Source of the DNA: Anadara kagoshimensis
Taxonomy: Eukaryota > Mollusca > Bivalvia > Arcoida > Arcidae
Assembly (NCBI GenBank): GCA_021292105.1
Contig: CM037861.1
Coordinates: 33,031,674 to 33,095,673 of the forward strand
Length of the DNA stretch: 64,000 nucleotides
Direction: 5' to 3'
Within the stretch, counting starts at the first letter, position 1. Each line of letters begins with the position of its first letter. Under the pieces are notes generated by a model. It ran no database searches. It was not told where the DNA came from and was given only the letters and a program-made list of their open reading frames with translations. A program made the translations under genes and the position numbers. Positions 25,701 through 36,660 of the stretch are shown piece after piece.

Positions 25701-26811
25701 ACTTTAAAAAAAGTTTTAAGGAATTATTATTGATACAACCAGTATAAATACAGTTGGAATTTTATGGTTAGTTACATAAGACAAATATACTAGATAAACT
25801 ATGAACATATAACATCAAAGATCACATATCCAAGAAAAATATTTCTTTTATATAAATATTTTAAATAATTTGTGCATAATGCACAATGTTTTTCTATATT
25901 TAATTTTACTGAAAAAATTTAATTTTATGTTGCAAAAAAATGAAATAGCAGGTATATACCTTCTCAGTTTTATTGAATCTCGGACAACAATCTGATTGTT
26001 TCTAAAACTTAACAAATATATTGCAGGTTTGAAGAAATTCAGTGCTCAAATTGAGCCTATTTTTAATGTGTAATTTTTTTTTAATGACTGTTTTAACAAA
26101 TATGGTAAATATTTATAATGCAAGGGACTGCTCTAGTTGTTCTTCGAAAATTCAGACTCGGACGAAAATTTATGATTTCATCGTATTTCTCTCTTAACTG
26201 ATTTCTGTTATGTAATGTTTTTGATATTGTGATTACATTGGATATTAAATGAAGACTTATGTTTTTATTCTGACAACATTTAATTTACAAATTTGTGCTG
26301 TTACGATTTCTGTTTTTGTTTGTTATTGTTATGTACAGCCAATAATCGTGATTCTTTGTATATATGTCATCAATTATTTAATACTATTAAATCATTTGGT
26401 TTTTGTAATACTCTGCTTTCTTTTTTAATGGGTTTTACACATGTGTTTTTCAGAGCAGGGTTCCAATTAAGCAGTAGCCTGGCAGCCCTAGGCTCCTTAA
26501 GGGCTCTCTGAGCTTGGTGTACAGAAGGCCGTCGGGTCCCATTGAAAATTTAAATTAGCATTGGTACCCATAGTCGGTCATGGTATTAACCAACCTCTTC
26601 CGCACACCTCTACACAATAATTATTATTTCCCGTATTAAATTATGTCTCTTTTAAAAAAATTGTCACAAACTCTTCAGTTTTCAAAAAGTCAAAATGGTC
26701 TCAGGATTTTGACAGAATGCAGGATTTTACACCAAATACCACAGAGCTAGCTAGCATTCTGGGGAACCTCTGACCCTGGCTCTAAGGACCATTGTGCAAA
26801 TGCAGTGAGTC

Positions 26812-26850
26812 AGCCGAGTGGTTAAGGCAATGGCTTTTAAAAACAAAGTA
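26812..26850 (+). mobile_element. tRNA-like SINE head, cut by an inserted element
   Basis: The text gtcagccgagtggttaaggc has the form of a tRNA-Leu/Ser A-box. It stops where the inverted-repeat element begins at 26,851. No B-box was found nearby, so it is a remnant rather than a tRNA gene. Confidence 0.5.
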
Positions 26851-28198
26851 CAGTCAAACTTGTCTATAACGACCACCAAAGGAAACCAGTAAAAGTGAAC
26901 TTATTTACAGGTTCAAATAACATGAAAGAGCAAATGGGAAAACTTTTTATTGGCAAACCTGTCTATAAAGACCACCAAAGAAGACCAGTAAAAGTGAAGT
27001 TATTTACAGGTTCAAATAACATGAAAGAGCAAATGGGAAAACTTTTTATTGGCAAACCTGTCTATAAAGACCACCAAAGAAGACCAGTAAAAGTGAACTT
27101 ATTTACAGGTTCAAATAACATGAAAGAGCAAATGGGAAAACTTTTTATTGGCAAACCTGTCTATAAGACCACCAAAGAAGACCAGTAAAAGTGAACTTAT
27201 TTACAGGTTCAAATAACATGAAAGAGCAAATGGGAAAAACTTTTTATTGGCAAACCTGTCTATAAAGACCACCAAAGAAGACCAGTAAAAGTGAACTTAT
27301 TTACAGGTTCAAATAACATGAAAGAGCAAATGGGAAAACTTTTTATTGGCAAACCTGTCTATAAAGACCACCAAAGAAGACCAGTAAAAGTGAACTTATT
27401 TACAGGTTCAAATAACATGAAAGAGCAAATGGGAAAACTTTTTATTGGCAAACCTGTCTATAAAGACCACCAAAGAAGACCAGTAAAAGTGAACTTATTT
27501 ACAGGTTCAAATAACATGAAAGAGCAAATGGGAAAACTTTTTATTGGCAAACCTGTCTATAAAGACCACCAAAGAAGACCAGTAAAAGTGACTTATTTAC
27601 AGGTTCAAATAACATGAAAGAGCAAATGGGAAAACTTTTTAATGGCAAACCTGTCTATAAAGACCACCAAAGAAGACCAGTAAAAGTGAACTTATTTACA
27701 GGTTCAAAATAACATGAAAGAGCAATGGGAAAACTTTTTATTGGCAAACCTGTCTATAAAGACCACCAAAGAAGACCAGTAAAAGTGAAGTATTTACAGG
27801 TTCAAATAACATGAAAGAGCAAATGAGAAAACTTTTATTGGCAAACCTGTCTATAAAGACCACAAAGAAGACAGTAAAAGTGAACTTATTTACAGGTTCA
27901 AATAACATGAAAGAGCAAATGGGAAAACTTTTTATTGGTAAACCTGTCTATATGACCACCAAAGAAGACCAGTAAAAGTGAACTTATTTACAGGTTCAAA
28001 TAACATGAAAGAGCAAATGGGAAAACTTTGTTATTGGTAAACCTGTCTATAAAGACCACCAAAGGAAACCATTAAAATGACCTTATTAACAGGTTCAAAT
28101 AACATGAATAAAGAGCAATTAGGATAAAATTTTACTGGCCTTTAACAGCAGGTGACCCTTATATAAAGGTGACCTTTAAGACAGGTTAGACTTTACTG
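26851..28198. mobile_element. Inverted-repeat element expanded into a 99-bp minisatellite (12-13 copies)
   Basis: The outer ends are related inverted repeats: cagtcaaacttgtctataac plus gaccacc on the left; ggtgacctttaagacaggtt then agactttactg on the right. Between them lies a 99-bp tandem unit (words aacctgtctataaagaccac, cagtaaaagtgaacttattt, caggttcaaataacatgaaa) repeated 12 times plus a diverged last copy. As 99 is 33 codons, the array stays open for up to 108 codons (27,291-27,617), but single-base indels break the frame between runs. Confidence 0.9.
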
Positions 28199-28336
28199 GA
28201 ACCCTATCTAGGACTTATTTTAGTGATTTTCAAGATAATGCAGTTATGGTTATTTTAATTCACTGCCAAATTAATGGTAAATACAAAAATGTACAATCAT
28301 ACTGCAGAAGGTGATACTTGAGATTTATAAGTTAGA

Positions 28337-28714
28337 GCAGGGTTCGTACAGGTCTGGAAAAGTCCTTAAATTTTTAGGTTTGCCCTAAAGACCCTAAAAA
28401 GAAATCTGACCCTAAAAAGCCCTTGACTTATATTGAAGGCCCTAAAAAGCCCTTAAATTTGGCCAGTTTAGTGCCTGTATTTGGATGTGAACAGACTGAT
28501 GAAAATAAATATATACTATATAATAAATAATTAATTAATGAGTTTTCTGAGGTTTGAAATGAGCAATTTAAATACAGGCCCTTCCGAATACCCAACTGCA
28601 ACTCCAATTTCAAGTGTTGTTACTATTTTTTGGATAAAATTATCCCTCTAATTAGGCTTCAATTGCAAATAAGACCCTAAAAAGCCCTTAGAGGGTTTGA
28701 AACGAGCACCCTGC
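28337..28714. mobile_element. Dispersed repeat with gcagggt inverted ends
   Basis: It begins gcagggttcgtacaggtctg and ends acgagcaccctgc, so the outer bases are inverted. Inside, gaccctaaaaagcccttgac-type words recur three times. It is related to 21,125-21,300. No target duplication could be settled. Confidence 0.6.
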
Positions 28715-28803
28715 CAGAACTTGAATCTTCTTAGTGTTATCTGACTGTAACAAATTCTGATGGCGATTCGAGGTTGTAATGTAGTTACATGTTTATAACA
28801 GTT

Positions 28804-29135
28804 ACTGAGTTGAGTAATGATGTTTAACGTCCTAGTCAAGAATATTTCACTTATATAGAGGGGTCGCCAGCTATAGGTGAAGATACATAAATTTTGCCTG
28901 TGCATCGCGCTAATGGCATTATACAGCAGGGTTCTTAAGCATGCCAAGCCTACCATGACACAGGACCCAAGTTCCCATCTGAAATAACCTTGACTTTCAT
29001 TTTGTATTTGCCATTGTGCTTGGCAAAAGAACAGTCACTACTCACTTTCAAGTCTTGGTCAGACCTGGTCGGGTTTCAACCCACAACCTCCCACTTAAGA
29101 AGAAAGCACTTTACCAACTGAGCTACTGCAGTGGT
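28804..29135 (-). mobile_element. tRNA-derived SINE, near full length
   Basis: The + strand starts tgagttgagtaatgatgttt (the inverted tail) and ends accaactgagctactgcagt (the inverted A-box). B-box and body words of the first family are present. Imperfect ~45-bp direct repeats flank it, 28,757-28,803 and 29,134-29,182 (shared words tgatg, aggttgta, ttataaca). Confidence 0.88.
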
Positions 29136-29894
29136 TGATGATGAATGGAGGTTGTACTGTAGGATACATGGTTATAACAAAACAAAAACACAAACATAAG
29201 TACACATAAAGTTTAATATTTAACAAAAATAATACAATATATAACATACGTAATTATGATGTTTGATGAGTGAGGGCCAACTGTATCATGAATGATAATT
29301 ATGATGCTGTCCCATTATTCTATAAGCACACGTAAGTATGTTAAGACACAATGAGGACCAACTGTATCATGAATGACAATAGTTATTCTGCACGAATATT
29401 TCACTCACACTATGTCCAAACCACACAAATTATTACAAAAACTTCGATTTTTTGGAAGAAATATATCAGATTTCAACACTATTTCAAAATATATTTCTAA
29501 TTTTTTATCATTATGATTAAAAATGATCAGATGATTAGAAGAAAATTAGAAACATATTGTTAACTAGTGTTGAGATCTAGTTTATTCCTTACAAATTATC
29601 ATTATAATATTAATAAGAACTTTACTGGATACCACTTGGTATCCACTTTTTAACAACACCATACTCCACTAATCACAGGTGTTGGTTTCCTGTATTTTAA
29701 TGAAAACTTTGTTTTGACTGACAGATCAACTCAATATTGTTGCCGTTTCCCTGTAAAAAATAAAATCTTTCTTTGCGATTTTATACTTCTAAAATATAAA
29801 GAATGCAATGACAGGCAACCTATGTTCCACAGACAATACACAATGTCCTGTGACTCTGTGCAGTGGTGGTTCTCTCTGTTTTTACTCATACTAT

Positions 29895-30037
29895 AGTAAG
29901 CACCTCCTATTTAGCTAGCTACACCCATCACGTGCATACTCAAAATTGAGTGAAAGGAACATGGAACTATGGCCGTTGAATATATCCAGGGCAATCCTGG
30001 ACACAGAGACATCAAACTTATCAACAATACTTATATT
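29895..30037 (-). mobile_element. LINE fragment: coding end plus start of 3' UTR
   Basis: On the + strand, gtaagcacctcctatttagc, ggaacatggaactatggc and tatatccagggcaatcctgg are the inverted junction of the LINE coding end and its 3' UTR. The - strand still reads K-D..V-S-R-I-A-L-D-I-F-N before a shift. Confidence 0.75.
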
Positions 30038-31102
30038 TAATGTTAGATGACAATGAACAGAGGACCAACTATTTTGGTACAACATGAATGACAAAATTTG
30101 TTTTATACAAGAATGTGAATTAAATGGGGCATGTTAATTATGGATTAAAAAATAACCTGAGCATGGATTTTCTGTGAAATTTGTGACAGCAATGAAGAAT
30201 CATGATTAAATATATATATAAAATGACATTGATGTGTGTTGGCAATAAAGATCTTTATTTATAATGGTATAACCAGACATAATTTTTTAACAATATTACG
30301 GTAAGACCTCAAATATAAATGTGCTAGAAAAGCACTTATGCTACTAAGACACAAGTTGTTGTTTTTTTCATAGTGTTACAAAACTTGAAATTAACTGTTC
30401 ATAACAGACTGAAACTCTTTCAAAACAATAAATTGTTGAAAACATTATTTTGACAAACTTTGAGTCTTTTTCAGATAGAATTGTATTTTTTACTTTAACA
30501 AATATTTTTTCCTCACATCATTATGTTTTTCTCCAAAAAATTTCAAAGAAATTTCAAGAAAATCAATATGTTGCATACAGATGATTAACTTAAATACTGC
30601 AAAAACCTCAATTTTTAATTTCTATGAATACAATCTCGCATAATGATTATTCCATGAAACCTATGGCAAATATAAATTTGTATACTTTTTTGTGGATGGC
30701 AGTGTAGTCAATATAGATGGAAACCAAACTGTATGAAAAATTAAACACTTCTTGAATTCATAGTAACGTGGTGGATTTTGCAAATGGATGAAAATGTCAA
30801 CCACATCTTTTAATTTGCACAGTAAACAATGTAACACTAAACAAGTAACAAATAAATATATTTATCTACTGCAAATACAAATACAATATTTTACAAAAAA
30901 TTTCACAGGTCCAACACACACTTATATACTTGACAGTCAACAAATACTGAACAAGAGTGCATCTGGGGTAGCAAGATGTGCCTGTTTACAGTTTTGCCAT
31001 TAAACTTTTAATTAGTAAAGATTGCAAAAAAACAGGATTTAAATTTTTAAAGGGGCACAACTCTAAGAAATATACTGACACGCAATGTCATATCCCGGTG
31101 TA

Positions 31103-31215
31103 GCAGTCTGGGTAGCTCAGTTAGTTGAGCACTTGTCTATAGTGTGAAAGGTCCCAGATTTGATCACCGGTCCAACCCTGCATTTTTCTCCTTCCTGTTA
31201 CAGTTTGTAATCATT
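31103..31215 (+). mobile_element. tRNA-headed SINE fragment (second family)
   Basis: The text gcagtctgggtagctcagtt is an A-box-like head. It is followed by a B-box-like agatttgatcaccgg and then the family word ccttcctgttacag. It lacks the features of a functional tRNA gene. Confidence 0.65.
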
Positions 31216-31563
31216 TATACAAAGACAAAGTTAAGTAAAATATCTTGTTGATGTTGGAGAAGTAGGCTGGACAAACTGTTATAGATGGACAAACAGATGG
31301 ACCGACAGACAACAGTTTACTATATGTTTTGTTACTAGAAACATACATGTAAAACAGAACAGAGTATAACATTTGTTACCAATTCCTTTTTTATATACAA
31401 TATACCTATATCTTGCCAGTTTTTTTTTTTACATATGTCTTTTTTTATTAATGCATTTACATTATAAAAGTTTAACAATTAAAGCACCAGAAAGAGGCAT
31501 ATTTTAAAAGTATTAATTTTAGTGCAAATTATTATTTGGATAAATTGATGTGGACTTGGTTCA

Positions 31564-31739
31564 CAGTAGAACTTCGATACCTCAAACTTTTATATCTCTA
31601 AATACAAAGATTTTTCCCATAGAAATGAATGAAAGTCTACAATGTGACATCATCCTTCAACTTTGAAAACTTGAACACCTCGATAATCTTGAAGTAATCT
31701 CCTAAGTCCCGCGCACTTTGAGTTATCAAATTTCTACTG
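31564..31739. mobile_element. Short inverted-repeat element (MITE, pogo/Tigger-like ends)
   Basis: The left end is cagtagaacttcgatacctc and the right end, inverted, is cagtagaaatttgataactc. That is about 24 bp of terminal inverted repeat with a few mismatches in a 176-bp element. The right flank is TA; the left flank is CA, so the expected TA duplication is imperfect. No coding capacity. Confidence 0.75.
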
Positions 31740-31959
31740 TAACACATTGTTAAAGTGAATATGCTTACAGTATTCTGAAAATTCAGTATCTTTATTTCAA
31801 ACAAAAACTCTTATTCAATCATTATCACAATTAGTATGATTCATAAAGACTTTTCTAAATAATTTTCTTGAACACCAACATATCTGATACAACTACAGTC
31901 TATCGATACCGACTATAAACAAGTTATGAAACATTATCAAAATTATAAATTTACCAGTA

Positions 31960-32090
31960 CTATGTCTCTGTTCCTGGTAGCCAAAATCGACTCTGGCTAC
32001 TAAATTCTGAGAAATTCTTCCAAAAAGATACCCTTTTTTAAAAATTGTTGAAAAAATACTTTTGTATTTTATACTGTTGTTAGACTAAAA
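31960..32090 (+). repeat. Copy of dispersed 'ggtagccaaaatc' repeat
   Basis: It has tcctggtagccaaaatcgac, tggctactaaattctgagaa, and an A/T run with tgttgaaaaaatac. The order matches the copies at 7,010 and 33,345. Confidence 0.65.
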
Positions 32091-32699
32091 GTTAAACATC
32101 AGCATGCCCAAAAAAGCACTTTAAATTTTATTTACAAAAGAGAGAACTATGGTGTTGTTGAAAACATAATTAAATTCATTTATTCATTTCCTATGATAGT
32201 AAATTAACCATGTAAGTACATGTATTACCAAATGATGGCAAGACTACCTGTTTTGAATATAAAAATGTCTGATATTGAAAATAGTTAAAACATTTAAAAA
32301 AAAAATTAGCCGAGTTACATAATCTGAATTTGAAAATATTTGATGTCCAAAAAAGTTAAAACATCTAAACCCACAAAATTGAATTGAGCAACATACATTT
32401 GTGTATTTTGAATTTGAAAATGTCAGTCATGTCAAAAAAGAAGTTAAATATCTAAAAACAAAACACCAAAATAATTTGAGCTATGTATACTCAACAAAAA
32501 CAAGTCTAGGACCAAATCATATCATTTCACCTTGACACTATACACAATTTCGTAAATGCAGAACAACAACAAATATAGATGGATTTTATATTTTTCAGTT
32601 TTTGTATTTTTATTTTAAATTTAACATCGGTCCCTAACTTTTTTTGTTGAATAAATTTTGAAGATGAAAAATTTTGAGGGTCTACCAATTTGAGGAAAG

Positions 32700-35267
32700 T
32701 TAAACATCTAAAAATCCATCATTTTCTTTGTCATTATCCTTATCACCGTCGTAGAACTCGTTAGGTGGTTCTACGCGTTTATCGACTTCATCCTGGTGGT
32801 TATGAACATCAGGATCTTGTTCTTCCGTATTTTCTAAACTGAGCAGATCTGGGGGAATATCCTGCATCTGTACGCTGGGAGAATGTGTCAATCCTCGCAA
32901 GTTCTCGTGTACAGACTGGCGTATATTATCCAAGTATTGTTTTGTGTTCAGATTATCTTGCTTTGTAGAAATGTCAGGATGAAGATTGAAGTCTGGAGCA
33001 AAGTATTCTAGATACTCATTATATGGAATCTCATTGCTAATCTGCTCGTCCAGAAGTACACCAGTTTCATATGTCCAGCACCTTGCGACATTACGCTTTG
33101 TGTATCCACCCCCACCTAGAACCAGCATAGGGATGCCGTAATCCTTCACGACCTTGACACATTCACCATGTCCCGTTATACTTAAGTTAAAACACCCTAG
33201 CCTGTCACTACCAAGAGAATCAGCTCCACACTGCAGGACCACACAGGTTGGTCGATAAAAATCCATGACCTACAAAACAGACAAAAGAATAGATCTGTAT
33301 TATCAAAAAGAAAAAGAAAATTTCATAGAATTAGATATAGTGATTAATACATGTATCCATATTTCTATTTCAGGTAGCCAAAATCGCCACTGACTACCAA
33401 GTCCTCAGAAATCCCTTTAAAAAGTAACCTGTTATAGCATATTTGTGACAAAATACTTTAAAAATGATGAAACTTGTCTACTAGTAAGGTCTCATTAAAC
33501 ACTTCCAGGTCACAAAAGGTCAATTGGCCCTGATTCCAAATAGTACCTCTAAGACATTAAAATACTAATAATAAGGGGTATGACTGATAAAATCGGGTAC
33601 ACAAATATTATTGGGATAAACAATATATCATTGGAAAGTAGAAGATACACAGAATAACTGTGCAATTAAAAAAAATGAGAAATTGCGTAAGATACACTTG
33701 TATAAGCGGAAGTAAATAGGTAGACAGCATCCGGCTAAGGTTCCAATAAACACAAGCCATGAATACGTGTTTTTCATGTGGTATGCATATAATCCCATCT
33801 AGCGAAAAAAATCAACGGTAATGGTACCGTTTTTACAACTGATTATTGAAGTGTTTTTAATTCCCTTTCAAATGGTGTATAATTTAATGTACCTATTACG
33901 TACAGAAACTCACAATGGCGTCACAAAGTTGGGTAATTTAACATGGGACCCTATGGGAAAGGGCGAAGTGTTTAATGAGACCTAATTTTAAATTTGTAGA
34001 AACCCCATGTAGACAAAATAACCAAGATTACACATACATGTATAAAGAAGATAGATATGCATCATCAAAAATTTAAGCTTACAAAGACATCAAGTGGTAG
34101 ACAGTAAGTAAAATAGGATAGGATAAAAAATTTTAGGTTGGTTGAATGTTGCTTAATGTCGCATCAGCAATTTTTCAGCTATTCATGACACGAACTATTT
34201 TATTAATCTCTATGGATTAATCTATGAACAATTTCGTGTTTGCATGTGAAGTGCGAGTGTGTTGTACTAGCCCACACTTTATAGTGCTAGCTCACAGAGT
34301 CAGTATGCCGCAGACAAGTGTACCACTCCCCCAGTCCATTATACTGATACTAGGTTAATCAGTAAAGGCCAATGGCAAGGAAAATTCACTTTCCCACATG
34401 TGGTCTGAGCGGGACTGGAACTCACAGCGGTGAGCCTCTAAAAAAATGTAGGCGAAGTCTGGTTTGTAGAAACACATTTAATATCTTTTTAGGCCTAATA
34501 TATAAGGATTGACTTTGTATGAAAACAAGTAAACTTACAGATTTTATTACTGGCTGAAAACAGCTCAAATATGTGGCATCATCTATCCCTTCCTTAAGTG
34601 GCACATTTACTGAATAATATCTGCCACTCTCTGCACCGACCTCATACATATCACCTGTACCAGGAAAAAAGTAGTTCCCATACTTGTGAAAGGAGACTGT
34701 CATTACACGGTCAGTAAGGTAGAAGGCTTCCTGTACCCCGTCGCCATGGTGAATATCAATGTCAATATACAGAACACGAGGATGATACTTTAATAATTCC
34801 AAAATCCCAATAACGATGTCATTCACATAACAAAAACCTGAGGCTTCAAATTTCTTGGCGTGATGTAAGCCGCCAGACCAGTTCACTGCTATATCACAAT
34901 GATTGTTATTTAACTTGATGGCGCCCTCTAGTGTAGCTCCAGTGTACATGGAGCAAAAATCAAATAAACCGTCAAAAACTGGACAGTCATCCCCGACATT
35001 GAACATACTCAGCTGTTTGGTGAACTGCTGGACATTTTGTGGAGTAACTCTTTGTAAAAAATCTATGTAGTCATCCGAGTGAAACCTACACATGTCGTGG
35101 GCTGATGCTTTGTAGGGTTTGTAAATTTCCATTTTTTTGTACAGTCCATAGTGAAGTACCAAGCAGTGTGTCAGGGCTATTCTGTGTGGCTTCATAGGAT
35201 GTCCTGGTCCATAATGAAAATTTCCCACATCCGGGTCAAAGAAATAAGCTACCTTAGGTGTTGTCAT
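32700..35267 (-). CDS. HDAC3: Histone deacetylase 3
   Basis: Two coding exons, 35267-34539 and 33269-32700, join in phase 0 across a GT-AG intron to give 432 residues (human HDAC3 has 428). HDAC3 is the class I zinc deacetylase of the nuclear NCoR/SMRT corepressor complex and removes acetyl groups from histone lysines. Visible catalytic features are the H135-H136 pair, zinc ligands D171, H173 and D260, and Y299 in the G-G-G-G-Y-T loop. Residues known to contact inositol phosphate at the corepressor interface are kept (H18, G22, K26, R266, R302). The C-terminal tail is acidic and keeps P-N-E-F-Y-D-G-D before a run of D, N and E, a hallmark that separates HDAC3 from HDAC1/2. The start M-T-T-P-K-V-A-Y-F aligns with the vertebrate start. 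A 3' splice site at 35,370/35,369 lies about 100 bases before the ATG, so the 5' UTR is split; the first exon was not fixed. The frame is intact. Confidence 0.97.
33345..34010 (+). repeat. Dispersed 'ggtagccaaaatc' repeat split by a younger element
   Basis: The left part (33,345-33,487: aggtagccaaaatcgccact, then aaaagtaacctgttat) and the right part (33,983-34,010: taattttaaatttgtagaaa) make the usual order of this family once the element at 33,488-33,982 is removed. The repeat lies in the HDAC3 intron. Confidence 0.75.
33488..33982. mobile_element. 495-bp MITE with perfect 18-bp inverted ends and TAA duplication
   Basis: The left end is ggtctcattaaacacttc (33,488-33,505) and the right end is its exact inverse, gaagtgtttaatgagacc (33,965-33,982). 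TAA flanks both sides (33,485-33,487 and 33,983-33,985). A 3-bp TWA duplication with G-rich ends is typical of the PIF/Harbinger superfamily, so that is the likely class. It has no transposase frame. It sits in the HDAC3 intron, inside an older repeat. Confidence 0.92.
34130..34445 (-). mobile_element. tRNA-derived SINE (fourth family)
   Basis: On the - strand the head has tcaccgctgtgagttccagt (B-box-like), the body cttgccattggcctttactg, and a tail like atgcgacattaagcaacatt ending in a tatcc repeat. The A-box side is truncated. It ends about 93 bases from the splice donor of HDAC3 coding exon 1. Confidence 0.7.
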
Positions 35268-35439
35268 ATTGATGTTATGTCTTAAAACTTAGTAACCAAT
35301 GTACAACAAATTTAATCTCTTCTACATGGTATGTTGATAAAATGACAACCACTAAATGGACAGGTTCTCTGAAAAGAAATAAAACAAAATCATTATTAGA
35401 AGAAAAAAGTAGAGAGTGGAGTATTGTAGTTTAACACTC

Positions 35440-35650
35440 TACATTTTTTCACTTATATAGAGATGATCAGTTAATGGATGGTGGAGGAAACTGGAATGCC
35501 ACCAGAAAATGACCTCAGCAAGGGAACTGATAAACTTTTTACCACTAGGATCTGTCCTGAGTGGAAATGGAACTTAGGTGCTGAGAGGTTTGCATTCCTT
35601 GGACCACTTGGGCACCGAGTCCCCTCCATATTTAAAGAAAGAAATATATC
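35440..35650 (-). mobile_element. SINE fragment (third family)
   Basis: The + strand has cacttatatagagatgatca, ggtggaggaaactggaatgc and ttggaccacttgggcaccga, which parallel the order of the copy at 23,095-23,320. Short open frames here come from this repeat. Confidence 0.5.
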
Positions 35651-36303
35651 TTACTTGTATGTGGGTGAAAATAATGAGAAGATTTCATAACCTATCTAAT
35701 CTGGTTGTTGTTTTATGTCTCATCGAGGCCAATGCCACCACCATTACTGTCTATTGTGGGCTATTATCTGACATCAACATTTGTCATGCTACCACATTAT
35801 CATTTCACACCATCAGATCTACAAACCTTGGTGGAAATCAGAATACTCATTCTAGCTAAAATTTGATCCTTTCTTTGAATTAAAGTATGATTATTTTTTA
35901 AAAGGCGGATGTTATTACTACATATTTTTTATATCCGCATTTAACCATATGCATGTAACTTGATACATCCATTGAATAGGATTAAATAGTCCTATTTTGA
36001 ATGAAAACAAACTTTTATTGATTTTTTAAAAAGTTGCTGTCTAAATGATTGTCATTGATCTTTGATGGTGATGAACTGCAAAAAACGATCCGACCATATG
36101 ACAAAAACAAAATGGTGGATCTAAAATCATATATACGGTTTTTATCAAAATAATCTATTATTTGACACAAATATGACAAGTTTCTATTAAATATACTTTA
36201 ATTATCACTAAATTAATGTATTTATAGCCAATCATAAAGTTATAGAGCCAATGTACATGTATAATATAAAATACGGGTATAAAAAATATGTGGTAATAAG
36301 TTA

Positions 36304-36380
36304 TTATTGCCCTGTATGTGTCAATAAAAACTGTGTTATTTCTAATAACACAGTTGTTATTGACACATACAGGGCAATAA
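36304..36380. repeat. Near-perfect hairpin, 36-bp arms, 5-base loop
   Basis: The left arm at 36,304-36,339 (starts ttattgccctgtatgtgtca) pairs with the right arm at 36,345-36,380 (ends tgacacatacagggcaataa). 35 of 36 positions match. Weaker pairing extends outward (gtggtaataa left, ccactttgtt right). Confidence 0.95.
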
Positions 36381-36469
36381 CCACTTTGTTATTTAAAGCC
36401 CCAGTGGTTCCAGAGGAGAAGATTAAAGTTTACACATGAACGCTATTGCCAGTTGATCTAAAAATGGCT

Positions 36470-36660
36470 TGAGTGTATGGTACAAAATGGTAAAAAAATA
36501 TTGTACGAAATGGTCACGGCATGAAATGGTATTTGATATGGTACAAAATGAATGGTACACAATGGCCATGGTACCAAATGATATTTGATATGATAAGATA
36601 TGGATGGTACACAATGGCAATGGTACTTGATATGGTACGGAATGACTACAATTTCTTTCT
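36470..36660 (+). repeat. Degenerate short tandem repeat of tggtac/aaatgg
   Basis: Words such as gatatggtacaaaatg, aatggtacacaatggccatg and gatatggtacgg recur irregularly. Opposing open frames on both strands are due to this repeat. Confidence 0.8.

Larger units (their letters stand above)
22401..26810. other. Intergenic DNA after the EGF-ligand gene
   Basis: No gene was recognised. The stretch holds a possible end of the 3' UTR, a SINE (23,095-23,320), a T-run of about 40 bases (24,050-24,088), a dispersed repeat (24,440-24,620) and microsatellites (25,410-25,700). Two runs of TA near 24,787 and 22,750 are simple sequence. Confidence 0.55.
30040..32690. other. Intergenic DNA between LINE fragment and HDAC3
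   Basis: No gene was recognised. The stretch holds a SINE head (31,103-31,215), a short inverted-repeat element (31,564-31,739) and a dispersed repeat (31,960-32,090). The right end next to 32,700 should include the HDAC3 3' UTR. A possible poly(A) signal on the - strand lies at 32,614-32,609. Confidence 0.55.

Noticed and set aside
27291..27617. 108-codon open frame with 33-residue repeat
   Set aside because: It follows from a 99-bp tandem unit. Indels in other units break the frame, and the unit derives from a non-coding inverted-repeat element.
26895..28080. Possible CRISPR-like array of regular repeats
   Set aside because: Units are tandem without unique spacers, 99 bp long, in animal DNA. 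It is a minisatellite.
35478..35859. Open frames of 70 and 93 codons upstream of HDAC3
   Set aside because: They overlap a SINE-like repeat and each other in different frames, with no family resemblance.
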